Positions 1 through 7,141 of a DNA stretch of 64,000 nt are shown in pieces. Made by a program: the position numbers and the translations under genes. Positions within the stretch are counted from its first letter, which is position 1, and the number at the start of each line of letters is the position of its first letter. The DNA comes from Streptomyces griseicoloratus (GTDB lineage Bacteria; Actinomycetota; Actinomycetes; Streptomycetales; Streptomycetaceae). The DNA is taken from positions 62,001 through 126,000 of the forward strand of contig NZ_JACVQF010000238.1 in assembly GCF_014534645.1 (NCBI RefSeq), read 5' to 3'. The notes under the pieces are model-generated. The model was not told the origin of the DNA. It searched no databases and saw only the letters and a program-made list of their open reading frames with translations.

Positions 1-1
1 G

Positions 2-205
2 GTCGGCGCTGCCCTGCTGTGCGCGCCCGTCATCGCGCTGACGATCTGGCTGAACGTGAGCGCCGGCGGCGACGCGTGGGACTGGCTGCTGCTGCCGGTC
101 GGCACGGTCTACGGGGCCGGGATGACCGTGCTCGGGCTGCGGCTGGCCGCGCCGCAGACGGCACGGCGGCTGCCGGAGATCCTGACCGCGGTCAGCAAGG
201 GCTGA
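2..205 (+). CDS. C-terminal end of a membrane protein (5' truncated by window edge)
   Basis: The reading frame is open from base 2 and stops at the TGA at 203-205, giving the last 67 residues. Two hydrophobic stretches are visible: one begins with VGAALLCAPVIALTIWL, the second is WLLLPVGTVYGAGMTVLGL. A short basic tail ending in SKG follows. This topology fits the last helices of an ABC-2-type permease or other polytopic membrane protein, but too little remains to assign a family. It converges on the alpha/beta hydrolase gene, with a shared hairpin between them. Confidence 0.55.
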   Translation, partial: VGAALLCAPVIALTIWLNVSAGGDAWDWLLLPVGTVYGAGMTVLGLRLAAPQTARRLPEILTAVSKG

Positions 206-218
206 CACCGGGACGCCC

Positions 219-257
219 CCGGGAGGGCCGGCGCCGTCTTGGGGTCAGCCCTCCCGG
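219..257. terminator. Bidirectional hairpin terminator
   Basis: The arms CCGGGAGGGC (219-228) and GCCCTCCCGG (248-257) form a perfect 10-bp stem with a 19-nt loop. It sits between two convergent genes, and its right arm lies in the 3' end of the hydrolase gene. There is no T-run, as is common in Streptomyces. Confidence 0.5.
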
Positions 258-1141
258 AGACCGTCCAGGAACGGTTCGATGGCCGCCCGCCACGCCTCCG
301 GCTGGTCGTAGTGGACGAGGTGGCCGGCGTCGGCGACCTCCGCGTACTGGCCGTGCGGCAGCACGCGGACCATCTCCTGCGCCTCGGCGCGGCCCAGCTC
401 GCCGTCGAGGCCGCGGACGACCAGGGTCGGGCACCGCACCTGGGCCAGCTCCTCCCAGTGGGCGTCGTAGACCCACGTCTCGCGGGACTTGAGCATCTGC
501 TCGGGGTCGAAGACGGGGCGCCAGCCGTCCGGGGACTCGGCCATCACCTCGGCGTAGAACTCGCCCCTGGCCGGGTTCGGGCGCTCCACCCACGGGTCGT
601 CCTCGCCGAACCACTTGCGTACGTCGGCGAGCGTGGCGAAGGGGACCGGCCATGTACGGAACCACTCGGTCCACTCGCGCTGCGACGCGGCGCCGAGGGC
701 GGAGGCCCGCATGTCGCAGACGATCAGGCCGCGCACCAGGTCGGGGCGTTTGGCGGCGAGCTGCCAGCCGGTCAGCGCTCCCATGGCGTGGCCGATGACG
801 ACGGCCGGGCCCAGGCCGAGCTGTTCGAGCGCGGCCTCGGCGTCCTCGACGTACGCCTCCCGGGTGAAGGCGGCCCGCGGGGGCTTCTCGCTGCGGCCGT
901 GGCCGCGCTGGTCGAGGGCGACGGCCCGGTGGCGCTCGGAGAGCCAGCGGGCCGTGGGCGCCCAGTGCGAGGCACGGCCCATCAGGCCGTGCAATAACAG
1001 CACGCCGGAGAAACCGCTCTCCGCGTGCCCGGTGGCCGCCTCCCGCTCCGGGTCACCGTGGTCGGCCTTGGGAGGATCGCCGAACTCCCAGGCGGCGAGC
1101 CGTACGCCGCCCGCGCCGGTCACGTCGATACGCCGCGTCAT
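245..1141 (-). CDS. Alpha/beta-hydrolase fold protein lacking the nucleophile serine
   Basis: This is a 298-aa alpha/beta-hydrolase fold protein. The oxyanion-loop motif VLLLHGLMGR lies near residues 47-56, DQRGHGRS near residue 77, and the C-terminal histidine is in GHLVHYDQP. The nucleophile elbow reads GHAMGA where the family has G-x-S-x-G, so the catalytic Ser is Ala (codon GCC, one base from TCC). Codon 49 is a TTA (995-997), so translation should depend on the bldA tRNA. The ATG at 1141 is chosen because it follows AGGACCT and the hydrolase similarity begins just after it; the frame stays open upstream. The protein may be a catalytically dead homologue, or may use another residue. No partner gene is evident. 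Confidence 0.85.
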   Translation of the reverse strand: MTRRIDVTGAGGVRLAAWEFGDPPKADHGDPEREAATGHAESGFSGVLLLHGLMGRASHWAPTARWLSERHRAVALDQRGHGRSEKPPRAAFTREAYVEDAEAALEQLGLGPAVVIGHAMGALTGWQLAAKRPDLVRGLIVCDMRASALGAASQREWTEWFRTWPVPFATLADVRKWFGEDDPWVERPNPARGEFYAEVMAESPDGWRPVFDPEQMLKSRETWVYDAHWEELAQVRCPTLVVRGLDGELGRAEAQEMVRVLPHGQYAEVADAGHLVHYDQPEAWRAAIEPFLDGLREG

Positions 1142-1257
1142 AGGTCCTGGCACCCCCAAGCTCCGCTCGGACCGCCCGTCCCGCCCGGTCCTGTGAACCG
1201 TGTCCTGCCTGCCGTGCCTGCCGTGGTGTCCGCGGCCGCTCGGCGCCCCGCAGACTA

Positions 1258-1273
1258 TCGAATGCACATTCGA
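1258..1273. promoter_or_regulatory. 16-bp palindrome, LexA-box-like
   Basis: TCGAATG-CA-CATTCGA is a perfect 7+7 inverted repeat 117 nt upstream of the hydrolase start. It differs from the actinobacterial SOS box (TCGAAC-N4-GTTCGA) only at the inner position of each arm. It may be a LexA-type or other operator for the hydrolase gene. Confidence 0.35.
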
Positions 1274-1364
1274 AAAAGCCGTCCCGATGGGCAACACCCC
1301 TCATTCGAGTGACACCTCTCGGGGATTGACCGCCGCTACCCAGGGGAGATCTTCAACGGGAGGC

Positions 1365-1475
1365 GGACCGCTCGGGGAAAACGGTCCGAGGGGAATGACC
1401 CTGAGAGCTCGGGGCTCCGGGTCAGCACAGGGGAGGACAGGCCCCGGCGCCGCACGGCGCCGGGGCCCTCTCCGT
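1365..1475 (+). other. Structured intergenic segment, candidate RNA of unknown class
   Basis: The gap 1142-1687 has no convincing gene. Within it lie consecutive inverted repeats: GGACCG (1365-1370) with CGGTCC (1382-1387), TGACCC (1396-1401) with GGGTCA (1419-1424), and a very strong hairpin at 1441-1466 followed by a pyrimidine-rich run. Three helices ending in a terminator-like stem could be a small RNA or an attenuator-like fold. I do not recognise a known riboswitch class. Confidence 0.25.
1441..1466. terminator. 12-bp GC hairpin
   Basis: GCCCCGGCGCCG (1441-1452) pairs perfectly with CGGCGCCGGGGC (1455-1466) across a CA loop. On the plus strand it is followed by CCTCTCCGTCTCTCC. It could terminate a plus-strand RNA or leftward read-through from the iron repressor gene. 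Confidence 0.4.
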
Positions 1476-1592
1476 CTCTCCGCACGTCCTCCCCCTCTCC
1501 GACCGGCCGGCACCGCTGCCGGGGCACGGCCAAGAGCCCGTACGTCATATGCCTCGCCCGACAGCCTCGCACGGGAATCGTCCGGGCGCTGC

Positions 1593-1637
1593 GATTCGGC
1601 CCACCGAATCCCGGATCCGGCACGGCCCCGGATCCGG
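1593..1637 (-). terminator. Tandem hairpins downstream of the iron repressor gene
   Basis: Two adjacent perfect stem-loops are seen: GATTCGG/CCGAATC (1593-1599, 1604-1610) and CCGGATCCGG/CCGGATCCGG (1611-1620, 1628-1637, 7-nt loop). They lie 50-95 nt beyond the repressor stop codon and probably end its leftward transcript. Confidence 0.5.
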
Positions 1638-1687
1638 AGCCGCCACTCGGGCCGGCCGCGCCCCGCGGGGGCCGGCGGCGAGGTCGC

Positions 1688-2380
1688 TCAGCGCTTGGCG
1701 ACGAACACGTGGGAGGCGACGTCCGCCTCCAGCTCCGCCGCCTCGCCGCCGCTGCCCACCAGCACGCCGCCCGCCGACTCCGTCACGCTCACCACCGAGC
1801 CGGGCTGCACACCCGCCCGGCGCAGCGTGTACATCAGCTGCGCGTCCGTCTGGATCGGCTCGCCGATACGGCGCACCACGACCGTCTTGCCCTCCAGGCC
1901 CGGGTCGAGGTCGGCGAGGGACACCATGCCCTCGTCCAGGAAGGGGTCGGCGCCGTCCTTCTCGCCCAGCTCCTCCAGACCCGGGATCGGGTTGCCGTAC
2001 GGCGACTCGGTCGGGTGGCGCAGCAGCTCCAGCACGCGGCGCTCGACCGCCTCGCTCATCACGTGCTCCCAGCGGCACGCCTCGGCGTGCACCTGCTCCC
2101 ACTCCAGGCCGATCACGTCGACGAGCAGACACTCCGCCAGCCGGTGCTTGCGCATCACGCGCGTGGCCAGCCGGCGGCCCTCGTCGGTCAGCTCCAGGTG
2201 GCGGTCGGCCGCCACGGAGACCAGGCCGTCGCGCTCCATCCGCGCCACCGTCTGGCTGACCGTCGGGCCGCTCTGGTCCAGTCGCTCGGCGATCCGGGCG
2301 CGCATGGGGACCACACCTTCCTCCTCCAGCTCGAGGATGGTGCGGAGATACATCTCCGTGGTGTCGATCAGTCCGGACAT
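1688..2380 (-). CDS. dmdR1: DtxR/IdeR-family iron-dependent repressor (DmdR1-like)
   Basis: This 230-aa metalloregulator has an N-terminal winged helix (residues 1-70, starting MSGLIDTTEMYLRTILELEE; recognition helix around SGPTVSQTVARMERDG). A dimerisation/metal domain follows, with H-R-L-A-E-C and E-A-C-R-W-E-H-V-M-S-E-A ligand motifs near residues 79-110. The last ~80 residues are an SH3-like domain. Fe(II)-bound DtxR proteins repress siderophore and iron-uptake genes. The ATG at 2380 follows GAGGGGCACGT. Length and sequence match S. coelicolor DmdR1 as I recall it. A likely target in this window is the siderophore transporter promoter at 51.2 kb. It is transcribed divergently from the SIS gene. 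Confidence 0.95.
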   Translation of the reverse strand: MSGLIDTTEMYLRTILELEEEGVVPMRARIAERLDQSGPTVSQTVARMERDGLVSVAADRHLELTDEGRRLATRVMRKHRLAECLLVDVIGLEWEQVHAEACRWEHVMSEAVERRVLELLRHPTESPYGNPIPGLEELGEKDGADPFLDEGMVSLADLDPGLEGKTVVVRRIGEPIQTDAQLMYTLRRAGVQPGSVVSVTESAGGVLVGSGGEAAELEADVASHVFVAKR

Positions 2381-2464
2381 ACGTGCCCCTCGATGAGATC
2401 TGCCGGAGGCTACGACCCCGGCGCGTGCGCTGGCCCTGCATTCAATTCTGACGCATACCACTGA
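1709..2464 (+). other. Long antisense ORF across dmdR1 (Adm-like)
   Basis: A 251-codon frame runs antiparallel through almost the entire iron repressor gene. Its product would be rich in His, Arg, Leu and Ala. Mirror-frame ORFs are common artefacts in GC-rich DNA. However, in S. coelicolor an antiparallel gene, adm, overlapping dmdR1 was reported to make a protein affecting siderophore and antibiotic production. Only the long open frame is seen here; expression is inferred. Confidence 0.3.
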
Positions 2465-2634
2465 CAACCGTGCCGTGCCTGAGGAAGGACGGGCCACGCG
2501 GAGGGCCACGGCCCCACCGGCCTGCGGGTTCCGGGCGCCGCCGCGGCCCCCGTACGCCGCACGGGCGTATTGACACCGTACTGGTCCAGACCGCACCGTG
2601 ATCCGCGACGCAGCCGTACCGAAGGGGACCCCGC

Positions 2635-3390
2635 ATGAGCGACCGCAAGCTGGCCGGCCAGTTCCTCGACGCGGCGATCGACCTGCTGCGCCGCATCCGC
2701 GACGAGGAGGCCGACGCCATCGAGGCGGCGGGCACCCTGCTGGCCGACACGGTGGAGAACGGCGGCCGCCTCTTCGCCTTCGGCGCCGGCCACTCCTCGC
2801 TCGCCGCGCAGGACGTCGTCTACCGCGCCGGCGGGCTCGCCCTGATGAACCTGCTCGCCGTACCCGGCGTCGTCGGCGTGGACGTGATGCCGGCCACGCT
2901 CGGCTCCGCCCTGGAGCGCGTCGACGGACTCGCGAGCGTCGTGCTGGAGTCCTCCCCCGTCCGCGCGGGCGACGCCCTGGTGATCATCTCGCTCTCCGGA
3001 CGCAACGCGCTTCCCGTGGAGATGGCCATGAAGGCCCGCGCGCTCGGCGTGAAGGTCATCGGCGTGACCTCGGTGGCGTACGCCTCCGAGACGACGTCCC
3101 GGCACGAGTCGGGGACCTTCCTGAAGGACCACTGCGACATCGTCCTGGACTCCCGGATCTCGGTCGGCGACGCCGAGCTCACCCTCGACACCGTCCCGGC
3201 CCCCTTCGGTCCCGCCTCCACCACCGTCACCACGGCCCTGCTGCAAGCGGTGACCGCCACGGCGGCCGGGGCCCTCGCCGACCGCGGCATCGAGCCGCCG
3301 CTGCTGCGCTCGGGCAACGTGGACGGCGGCCACGAGTGGAACAGCCGCGTCCTGGAGCAGTACCGGGACCGGATCTTCTACCGGCACTGA
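2635..3390 (+). CDS. SIS-domain protein, UPF0309-like
   Basis: This 251-aa protein has one sugar-isomerase (SIS) domain over residues ~20-220. The phospho-sugar-binding features are FAFGAGHSS (near residue 48) and VIISLSGRNALPVEMAM (near 120), followed by GVTS. The C-terminus SGNVDGGHEWN is typical of the UPF0309 group. SIS domains bind or isomerise phosphosugars such as N-acetylglucosamine-6-phosphate or N-acetylmuramic-acid-6-phosphate; the substrate is not evident here. The ATG at 2635 follows AAGGGGACCCCGC. The gene is divergent from dmdR1 (254-nt gap) and convergent with the PAS gene. Confidence 0.88.
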   Translation: MSDRKLAGQFLDAAIDLLRRIRDEEADAIEAAGTLLADTVENGGRLFAFGAGHSSLAAQDVVYRAGGLALMNLLAVPGVVGVDVMPATLGSALERVDGLASVVLESSPVRAGDALVIISLSGRNALPVEMAMKARALGVKVIGVTSVAYASETTSRHESGTFLKDHCDIVLDSRISVGDAELTLDTVPAPFGPASTTVTTALLQAVTATAAGALADRGIEPPLLRSGNVDGGHEWNSRVLEQYRDRIFYRH

Positions 3391-3423
3391 GCGGACACCG
3401 GCCACGGGGCGGGCCTCGGGGCC

Positions 3424-4827
3424 CTACCCCTTCCCGACCAGCCCGGCCAGATCCAGCACGGCCGCGATCCGCACCGCCACGTCCTCCGCGTACATCACGT
3501 CGGCCCGCTCGAACGGGCTCCGGCCCGCCCCCCGCAGAAACGTCACGACACCCAGCGTCCGCCCCCTGCTGCGCAACACCGCGCACAGGGCGTGCACCGT
3601 GTCGGACGGCCACTGCCGGGCCAGCGCCCACTCGCGCACCCGCTCGGCCGACGCCTCCCGGGCGCCCACGCCGGCCCGCACCGTCCCCGCCCGCTCCACG
3701 CACTGCAGCGCCGGATGCCCCTCCCCGTACCGCACCGGCAGCCCGGTCGCGCCGCTCGGCAGACTCGGCCCCGGCGACCCGGAGGGCGTGGCCACGACCC
3801 GGACCAGCCGCACCGGTCCCGCCGCGTCCGCGTCCGGCGGCGCACCGCCGGCCACCCGGTCGATCAGCGCGTGATCGGCGAACCCGGCGAGCGCGAAGTC
3901 CAGGTGCACGGTCGCCGCCTCCGCCGGGTCCTCGCAGTCCGCCGCGGCGCGCGCCGCCCGGTGCAACTGGTTCGTGCGGAACCGCAGCAGCGCCGCCTCC
4001 TGCTCCGCCTGCTTGGCCTCGGTGACGTCCTGGAACAGCCAGCCCACGCCCAGCGGCACCGGCTCCTCCGCCAGCGGCGACGCCAGCCGCACGAAACCGC
4101 TGCGCCAGCACCGGCGCCGCTCGCCCTCCGGGGTGCGCACGCTCACCCACACCTCGGCGGGCGCGGGCGGCGCGCCCTCCGCCAGCACGTGCGTGAGCGC
4201 GTTCTCCAGCTCCTCCACGCCCTGCGCCAGCAGGTCCCCGAGCGGCCGGCCCAGCACCGACGTACGCCCCGCGCCGAGCGCCCGCGCCGCGTGGGCGTTG
4301 ACGACGGCGGGACGCAGATCGGCGTCCACCAGCACGACACCCCAGCCCGCGTCCTCCAGCAGCGCCTCGCTCAGCGCGATGGAGCGCTCCAGGTCGATCT
4401 GCGCGTGCACCTCGCTGAAGGCGCAGTACACGCCCGCGGGCCTGCCGTCGGGGCCGCGTACGGCCGCGGACTGCGTACGCACCAGCACCCGTCCGCCGTC
4501 CTTGGTCACCAGCGCGAACTCGTGCACCTGCCGCCCCGGCGCCCGCATGGCGGACAGCAGCCGCTCCGCGACCTCCTCGGCGTCCGCGCTGCGCACGGCC
4601 CAGCCGGCGAACCCCCGCCGTCCCACGGCCTCGGCCGCGGTCCAGCCGAGGATGCGCTCCGCCTCGCGGTTCCAGTGCGTGACGACACCGTCCGCGTCGA
4701 AGGCGCACAGAGCCGCGTCCATGCCGTCGAGGAGCGCGGCCAGCAGGTCCGCGCCGTCCCGCTCGGGCTGCTCCGGCTCGTCCGGCCCCAGCTCGTCCGT
4801 GGTCCCACTACGCCGGGAAGCACTCAC
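3424..4827 (-). CDS. PAS-PAS-GAF sensory protein without visible output domain
   Basis: This is a 467-aa soluble protein. The first PAS domain covers ~25-145 (DADGVVTHWNREAERILGW), the second ~150-275 (VVLVDADLRPAVVNAHAARA, then VPLGVGWLFQDVTEAKQAE), and a GAF-like domain ~280-460 ends in ADVMYAEDVAVRIAAVLDLAGL. The PAS-GAF part resembles the input half of Streptomyces PP2C-type phosphatase/kinase regulators, but no phosphatase, kinase, GGDEF or DNA-binding domain follows; the gene ends directly after the GAF domain. GTG start with GGGGG 6 nt upstream. It probably works with a partner elsewhere. Confidence 0.85.
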   Translation of the reverse strand: MSASRRSGTTDELGPDEPEQPERDGADLLAALLDGMDAALCAFDADGVVTHWNREAERILGWTAAEAVGRRGFAGWAVRSADAEEVAERLLSAMRAPGRQVHEFALVTKDGGRVLVRTQSAAVRGPDGRPAGVYCAFSEVHAQIDLERSIALSEALLEDAGWGVVLVDADLRPAVVNAHAARALGAGRTSVLGRPLGDLLAQGVEELENALTHVLAEGAPPAPAEVWVSVRTPEGERRRCWRSGFVRLASPLAEEPVPLGVGWLFQDVTEAKQAEQEAALLRFRTNQLHRAARAAADCEDPAEAATVHLDFALAGFADHALIDRVAGGAPPDADAAGPVRLVRVVATPSGSPGPSLPSGATGLPVRYGEGHPALQCVERAGTVRAGVGAREASAERVREWALARQWPSDTVHALCAVLRSRGRTLGVVTFLRGAGRSPFERADVMYAEDVAVRIAAVLDLAGLVGKG

Positions 4828-4971
4828 CTGGACCCCCTGCAGGCTGCGTCCGCCGCGCGGTACGTCGGTTCAACACTGGCCTTCATTCAACTCGAACGTG
4901 ACACAGCACACATCGGGTTCCCGCAAGATTGCAGGAATCGTTGTCCGGCGGCAATCCGGCATACGCCCCCG

Positions 4972-5450
4972 TCACCGGCCCTCCGGCACCAGCCTCAGGT
5001 CGATCCACTCGGCACTCTCGCCGTCCAGCACGTACCGCTCCCGCTCGACGAACCCGCGCGCCTCGGCGAACCGCAGCCCCTCGGCGTTGGCCGCAGCACC
5101 ACGGTCTCCACCGCCCCGGCACCGAGCCCCCGGGCATGCGCCAGGCCCTTCTCGTAGAGCGCCGTGCCGATCCCCCGCCCGCGGAACGCCGGAAGCACCC
5201 GGACGATCACGGTCGCCACCCGGTCCTCCCCCTCCGGGGGCCGCACGGTGGAGCACCCGACGAGCACGTCTTCCAGATAGGCGTTCTCCAGCCGGTACCG
5301 CCGGCTGCGCTCCCGCACCTCGTCCAGGGACATCGCGGCGGGCGGCACGATCACGTTGTGCACGTGCCGCCAGTCCCGTAGCGCGTCCTCGTCCTCGGCG
5401 GTCTCGGTCCGCAGCGCCGGAGCCGACGCCTCCCCCTGTCGTTTCGTCAT
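4972..5450 (-). pseudogene. GNAT-family N-acetyltransferase, frameshifted
   Basis: Two overlapping frames together make a complete ~158-aa GNAT protein. The frame from the ATG at 5450 gives the N-terminus through motif A (RGRGIGTALYEKG) to AVETVVL. It then switches to nonsense after ~5093. The -1 neighbouring frame continues with NAEGLRFAEARGFVERERY and ends at 4972. The break is at CTG-CGGCCAACGCC, where CTG-GCGGCCAACGCC would restore V-L-A-A-N-A-E-G. So one G appears missing near 5091-5096. It could be a real null allele or an assembly error. The acetyl acceptor is unknown. Confidence 0.75.
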
Positions 5451-5523
5451 GGGCGGAACGCTAGGTGACCAGCGCAGACGCGTCCATGGGAGACCGGTGG
5501 CGAAGCGACTCCGAAAAAACCGA

Positions 5524-5552
5524 TTGATCGGGCGCCGACCGGTTCCTAGGGT
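5524..5552 (+). promoter_or_regulatory. Strong vegetative-type promoter
   Basis: TTGATC (5524-5529), a 17-bp spacer and TAGGGT (5547-5552) form a near-consensus HrdB-type promoter. Transcription would start near 5559, about 27 nt before a 12-codon gene that has a GGGAGG ribosome site. Confidence 0.55.
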
Positions 5553-5585
5553 GTGCAGTACACGAGAAGGGAGGTGGTTCGGCAG

Positions 5586-5624
5586 ATGTATGGAAACCGG
5601 ACGCGTGAGGTGACTGCGGGCTAG
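5586..5624 (+). CDS. 12-aa micro-peptide ORF
   Basis: ATG at 5586 to TAG at 5622-5624 encodes MYGNRTREVTAG. A ribosome site GGGAGG ends 11 nt before the ATG, and a good promoter lies 34 nt upstream. No larger gene follows on this strand: the next gene is convergent. The unit could be a micro-peptide, the coding part of a dual-function small RNA, or fortuitous. Function unknown. Confidence 0.35.
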   Translation: MYGNRTREVTAG

Positions 5625-5705
5625 CGGCTCGCCACCACACTCAGTGCGGTGCCGGACCAGTGCGCGAGAGACGCGTGCAGCCGGCCCAATCCCAAGCAGT
5701 CACCC

Positions 5706-5767
5706 GACCCGCGAGTCGCCGGTACGTCCGGCCGGCTCCTCCGATGGAGGAACCAGACTCGCGGGTC
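5706..5767. terminator. Long-range perfect inverted repeat with nested hairpins
   Basis: GACCCGCGAGTC (5706-5717) and GACTCGCGGGTC (5756-5767) are perfect 12-bp complements. The 38-nt loop holds smaller stems such as CCTC/GAGG. It lies 20 nt beyond the citrate synthase stop and after the micro-peptide unit, so it can terminate both transcripts or be part of a small RNA. Confidence 0.45.
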
Positions 5768-5786
5768 GTCTGCGTCCAGGGGCCGG

Positions 5787-6887
5787 TCAGGTCGCGATGG
5801 CCTCGTAGCCCTCGATCTCGCGCGGGTCGCGGGGACCCGGGCCGACGTAGCGGGCCGAGGGGCGGACCAGGCGGCCGGTGCGCTTCTGCTCCAGGATGTG
5901 GGCGGACCACCCGGCGGTGCGGGCGCAGGTGAACATCGAGGTGAACATGTGCGCCGGGACCTCGGCGAAGTCCAGGACGATGGCCGCCCAGAACTCGACG
6001 TTGGTGGCCAGGACGCGGTCGGGGCGGCGGGCGTGGAGTTCGGCGAGGGCCGCCTTCTCCAGGGCCTCGGCGACCTCGAAGCGGGGAGCGCCGAGTTCGC
6101 GGGCGGTGCGGCGCAGGACACGGGCGCGGGGGTCCTCGGCGCGGTAGACGCGGTGCCCGAAGCCCATGAGGCGTTCGCCCTGGTCGAGGGCCTGCTTGAC
6201 GTACGCCTCGGCGTCGCCCGTGCGTTCGATCTCCTCGATCATGCCGAGCACGCGCGAGGGTGCGCCGCCGTGCAGGGGCCCGGACATGGCACCCACGGCT
6301 CCGGAGAGGGCCGCCGCGACGTCGGCGCCGGTGGAGGCGATGACGCGGGCGGTGAAGGTGGAGGCGTTCATGCCGTGCTCGGCGGCGCTCGTCCAGTAGG
6401 CGTCCACCGCGGCGACGTGCTTGGGGTCCGGCTCGCCCCGCCAGCGGATCATGAAGCGCTCCACGACGGACTGCGCCTTGTCGATCTCGCGCTGCGGCAC
6501 CATGGGCAGGCCCTGGCCGCGGGCGGACTGGGCGACGTAGGACAGGGCCATCACGGCGGCGCGGGCGAGGTCCGCGCGGGCCTGCTCGGCGTCGATGTCC
6601 AGCAGGGGCTTCAGGCCCCACACGGGCGCGAGCATGGCCAGGGCCGACTGGACGTCCACCCGGATGTCACCGGAGTGCACGGGGATGGGGAACGGCTCCG
6701 CGGGCGGCAGTCCGGGGTTGAAGGCGCCGTCGACGAGCAGTCCCCAGACGTTGCCGAAGGAGACGTGCCCGACGAGGTCCTCGATGTCGACGCCGCGGTA
6801 GCGGAGGGCGCCGCCTTCCTTGTCGGGTTCGGCGATCTCCGTCTCGAACGCGACGACTCCTTCGAGTCCGGGTACGAAGTCGGACAT
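5787..6887 (-). CDS. Citrate synthase-like protein (citrate synthase 2 family)
   Basis: This 366-aa enzyme of the citrate synthase family condenses oxaloacetate and an acyl-CoA (normally acetyl-CoA). The catalytic histidines are in EHGMNASTF and GPLHGGAPSRV, and MGFGHRVYRAEDPRA carries the third active-site region. The shorter length (about 370 rather than 430 residues) is typical of the second, actinobacterial-type isoform. The close relatives methylcitrate synthases cannot be excluded. ATG at 6887 with GAGGAG 8 nt upstream. Single-gene unit, divergent from pdxH across a 254-nt region carrying twin palindromes. Confidence 0.9.
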   Translation of the reverse strand: MSDFVPGLEGVVAFETEIAEPDKEGGALRYRGVDIEDLVGHVSFGNVWGLLVDGAFNPGLPPAEPFPIPVHSGDIRVDVQSALAMLAPVWGLKPLLDIDAEQARADLARAAVMALSYVAQSARGQGLPMVPQREIDKAQSVVERFMIRWRGEPDPKHVAAVDAYWTSAAEHGMNASTFTARVIASTGADVAAALSGAVGAMSGPLHGGAPSRVLGMIEEIERTGDAEAYVKQALDQGERLMGFGHRVYRAEDPRARVLRRTARELGAPRFEVAEALEKAALAELHARRPDRVLATNVEFWAAIVLDFAEVPAHMFTSMFTCARTAGWSAHILEQKRTGRLVRPSARYVGPGPRDPREIEGYEAIAT

Positions 6888-7068
6888 CAGGCGGCTCCTC
6901 GTGATCGTGGTCGTGATGTGCGGCGATGCGGCTGCGGGCGTGCGGTGCGGTGGTGGCCGACGCGTGACGGATCCGCGGTCCTACGGTCGACTCGCGGTCC
7001 TCGCGTCTTCCCTGTGATGCCCCGTACGGCCGGTCATCCAACCGGGACGGCACCAGCACGATATCTCC

Positions 7069-7111
7069 GAGTGCCACTCTTGGGGAGAGTTTGCGGCACT
7101 GAGTGCCACTC
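7069..7111. promoter_or_regulatory. Twin GAGTG-C-CACTC operators between citrate synthase and pdxH
   Basis: The palindrome GAGTGCCACTC occurs at 7069-7079 and again at 7101-7111, spaced 32 bp start to start (three helical turns). The second copy overlaps another palindrome, GGCACTGAGTGCC (7096-7108). The arrangement suggests cooperative binding of a dimeric repressor (TetR- or GntR-like) in the divergent promoter region. The regulator is unknown. Confidence 0.45.
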
Positions 7112-7141
7112 GGTGACCAAGAACACCGCCGATACGGCAGG

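Noticed and set aside
3227-4708. 493-codon minus-strand frame overlapping the PAS gene
   Set aside because: Gly/Arg/Ala-rich shadow; the PAS/GAF frame at 3424-4827 has clear domain motifs.
5356-5613. 85-codon plus-strand frame before citrate synthase
   Set aside because: It lies mostly opposite the acetyltransferase gene and spans the promoter at 5524-5552; no domain, Arg/Ser-rich shadow composition.
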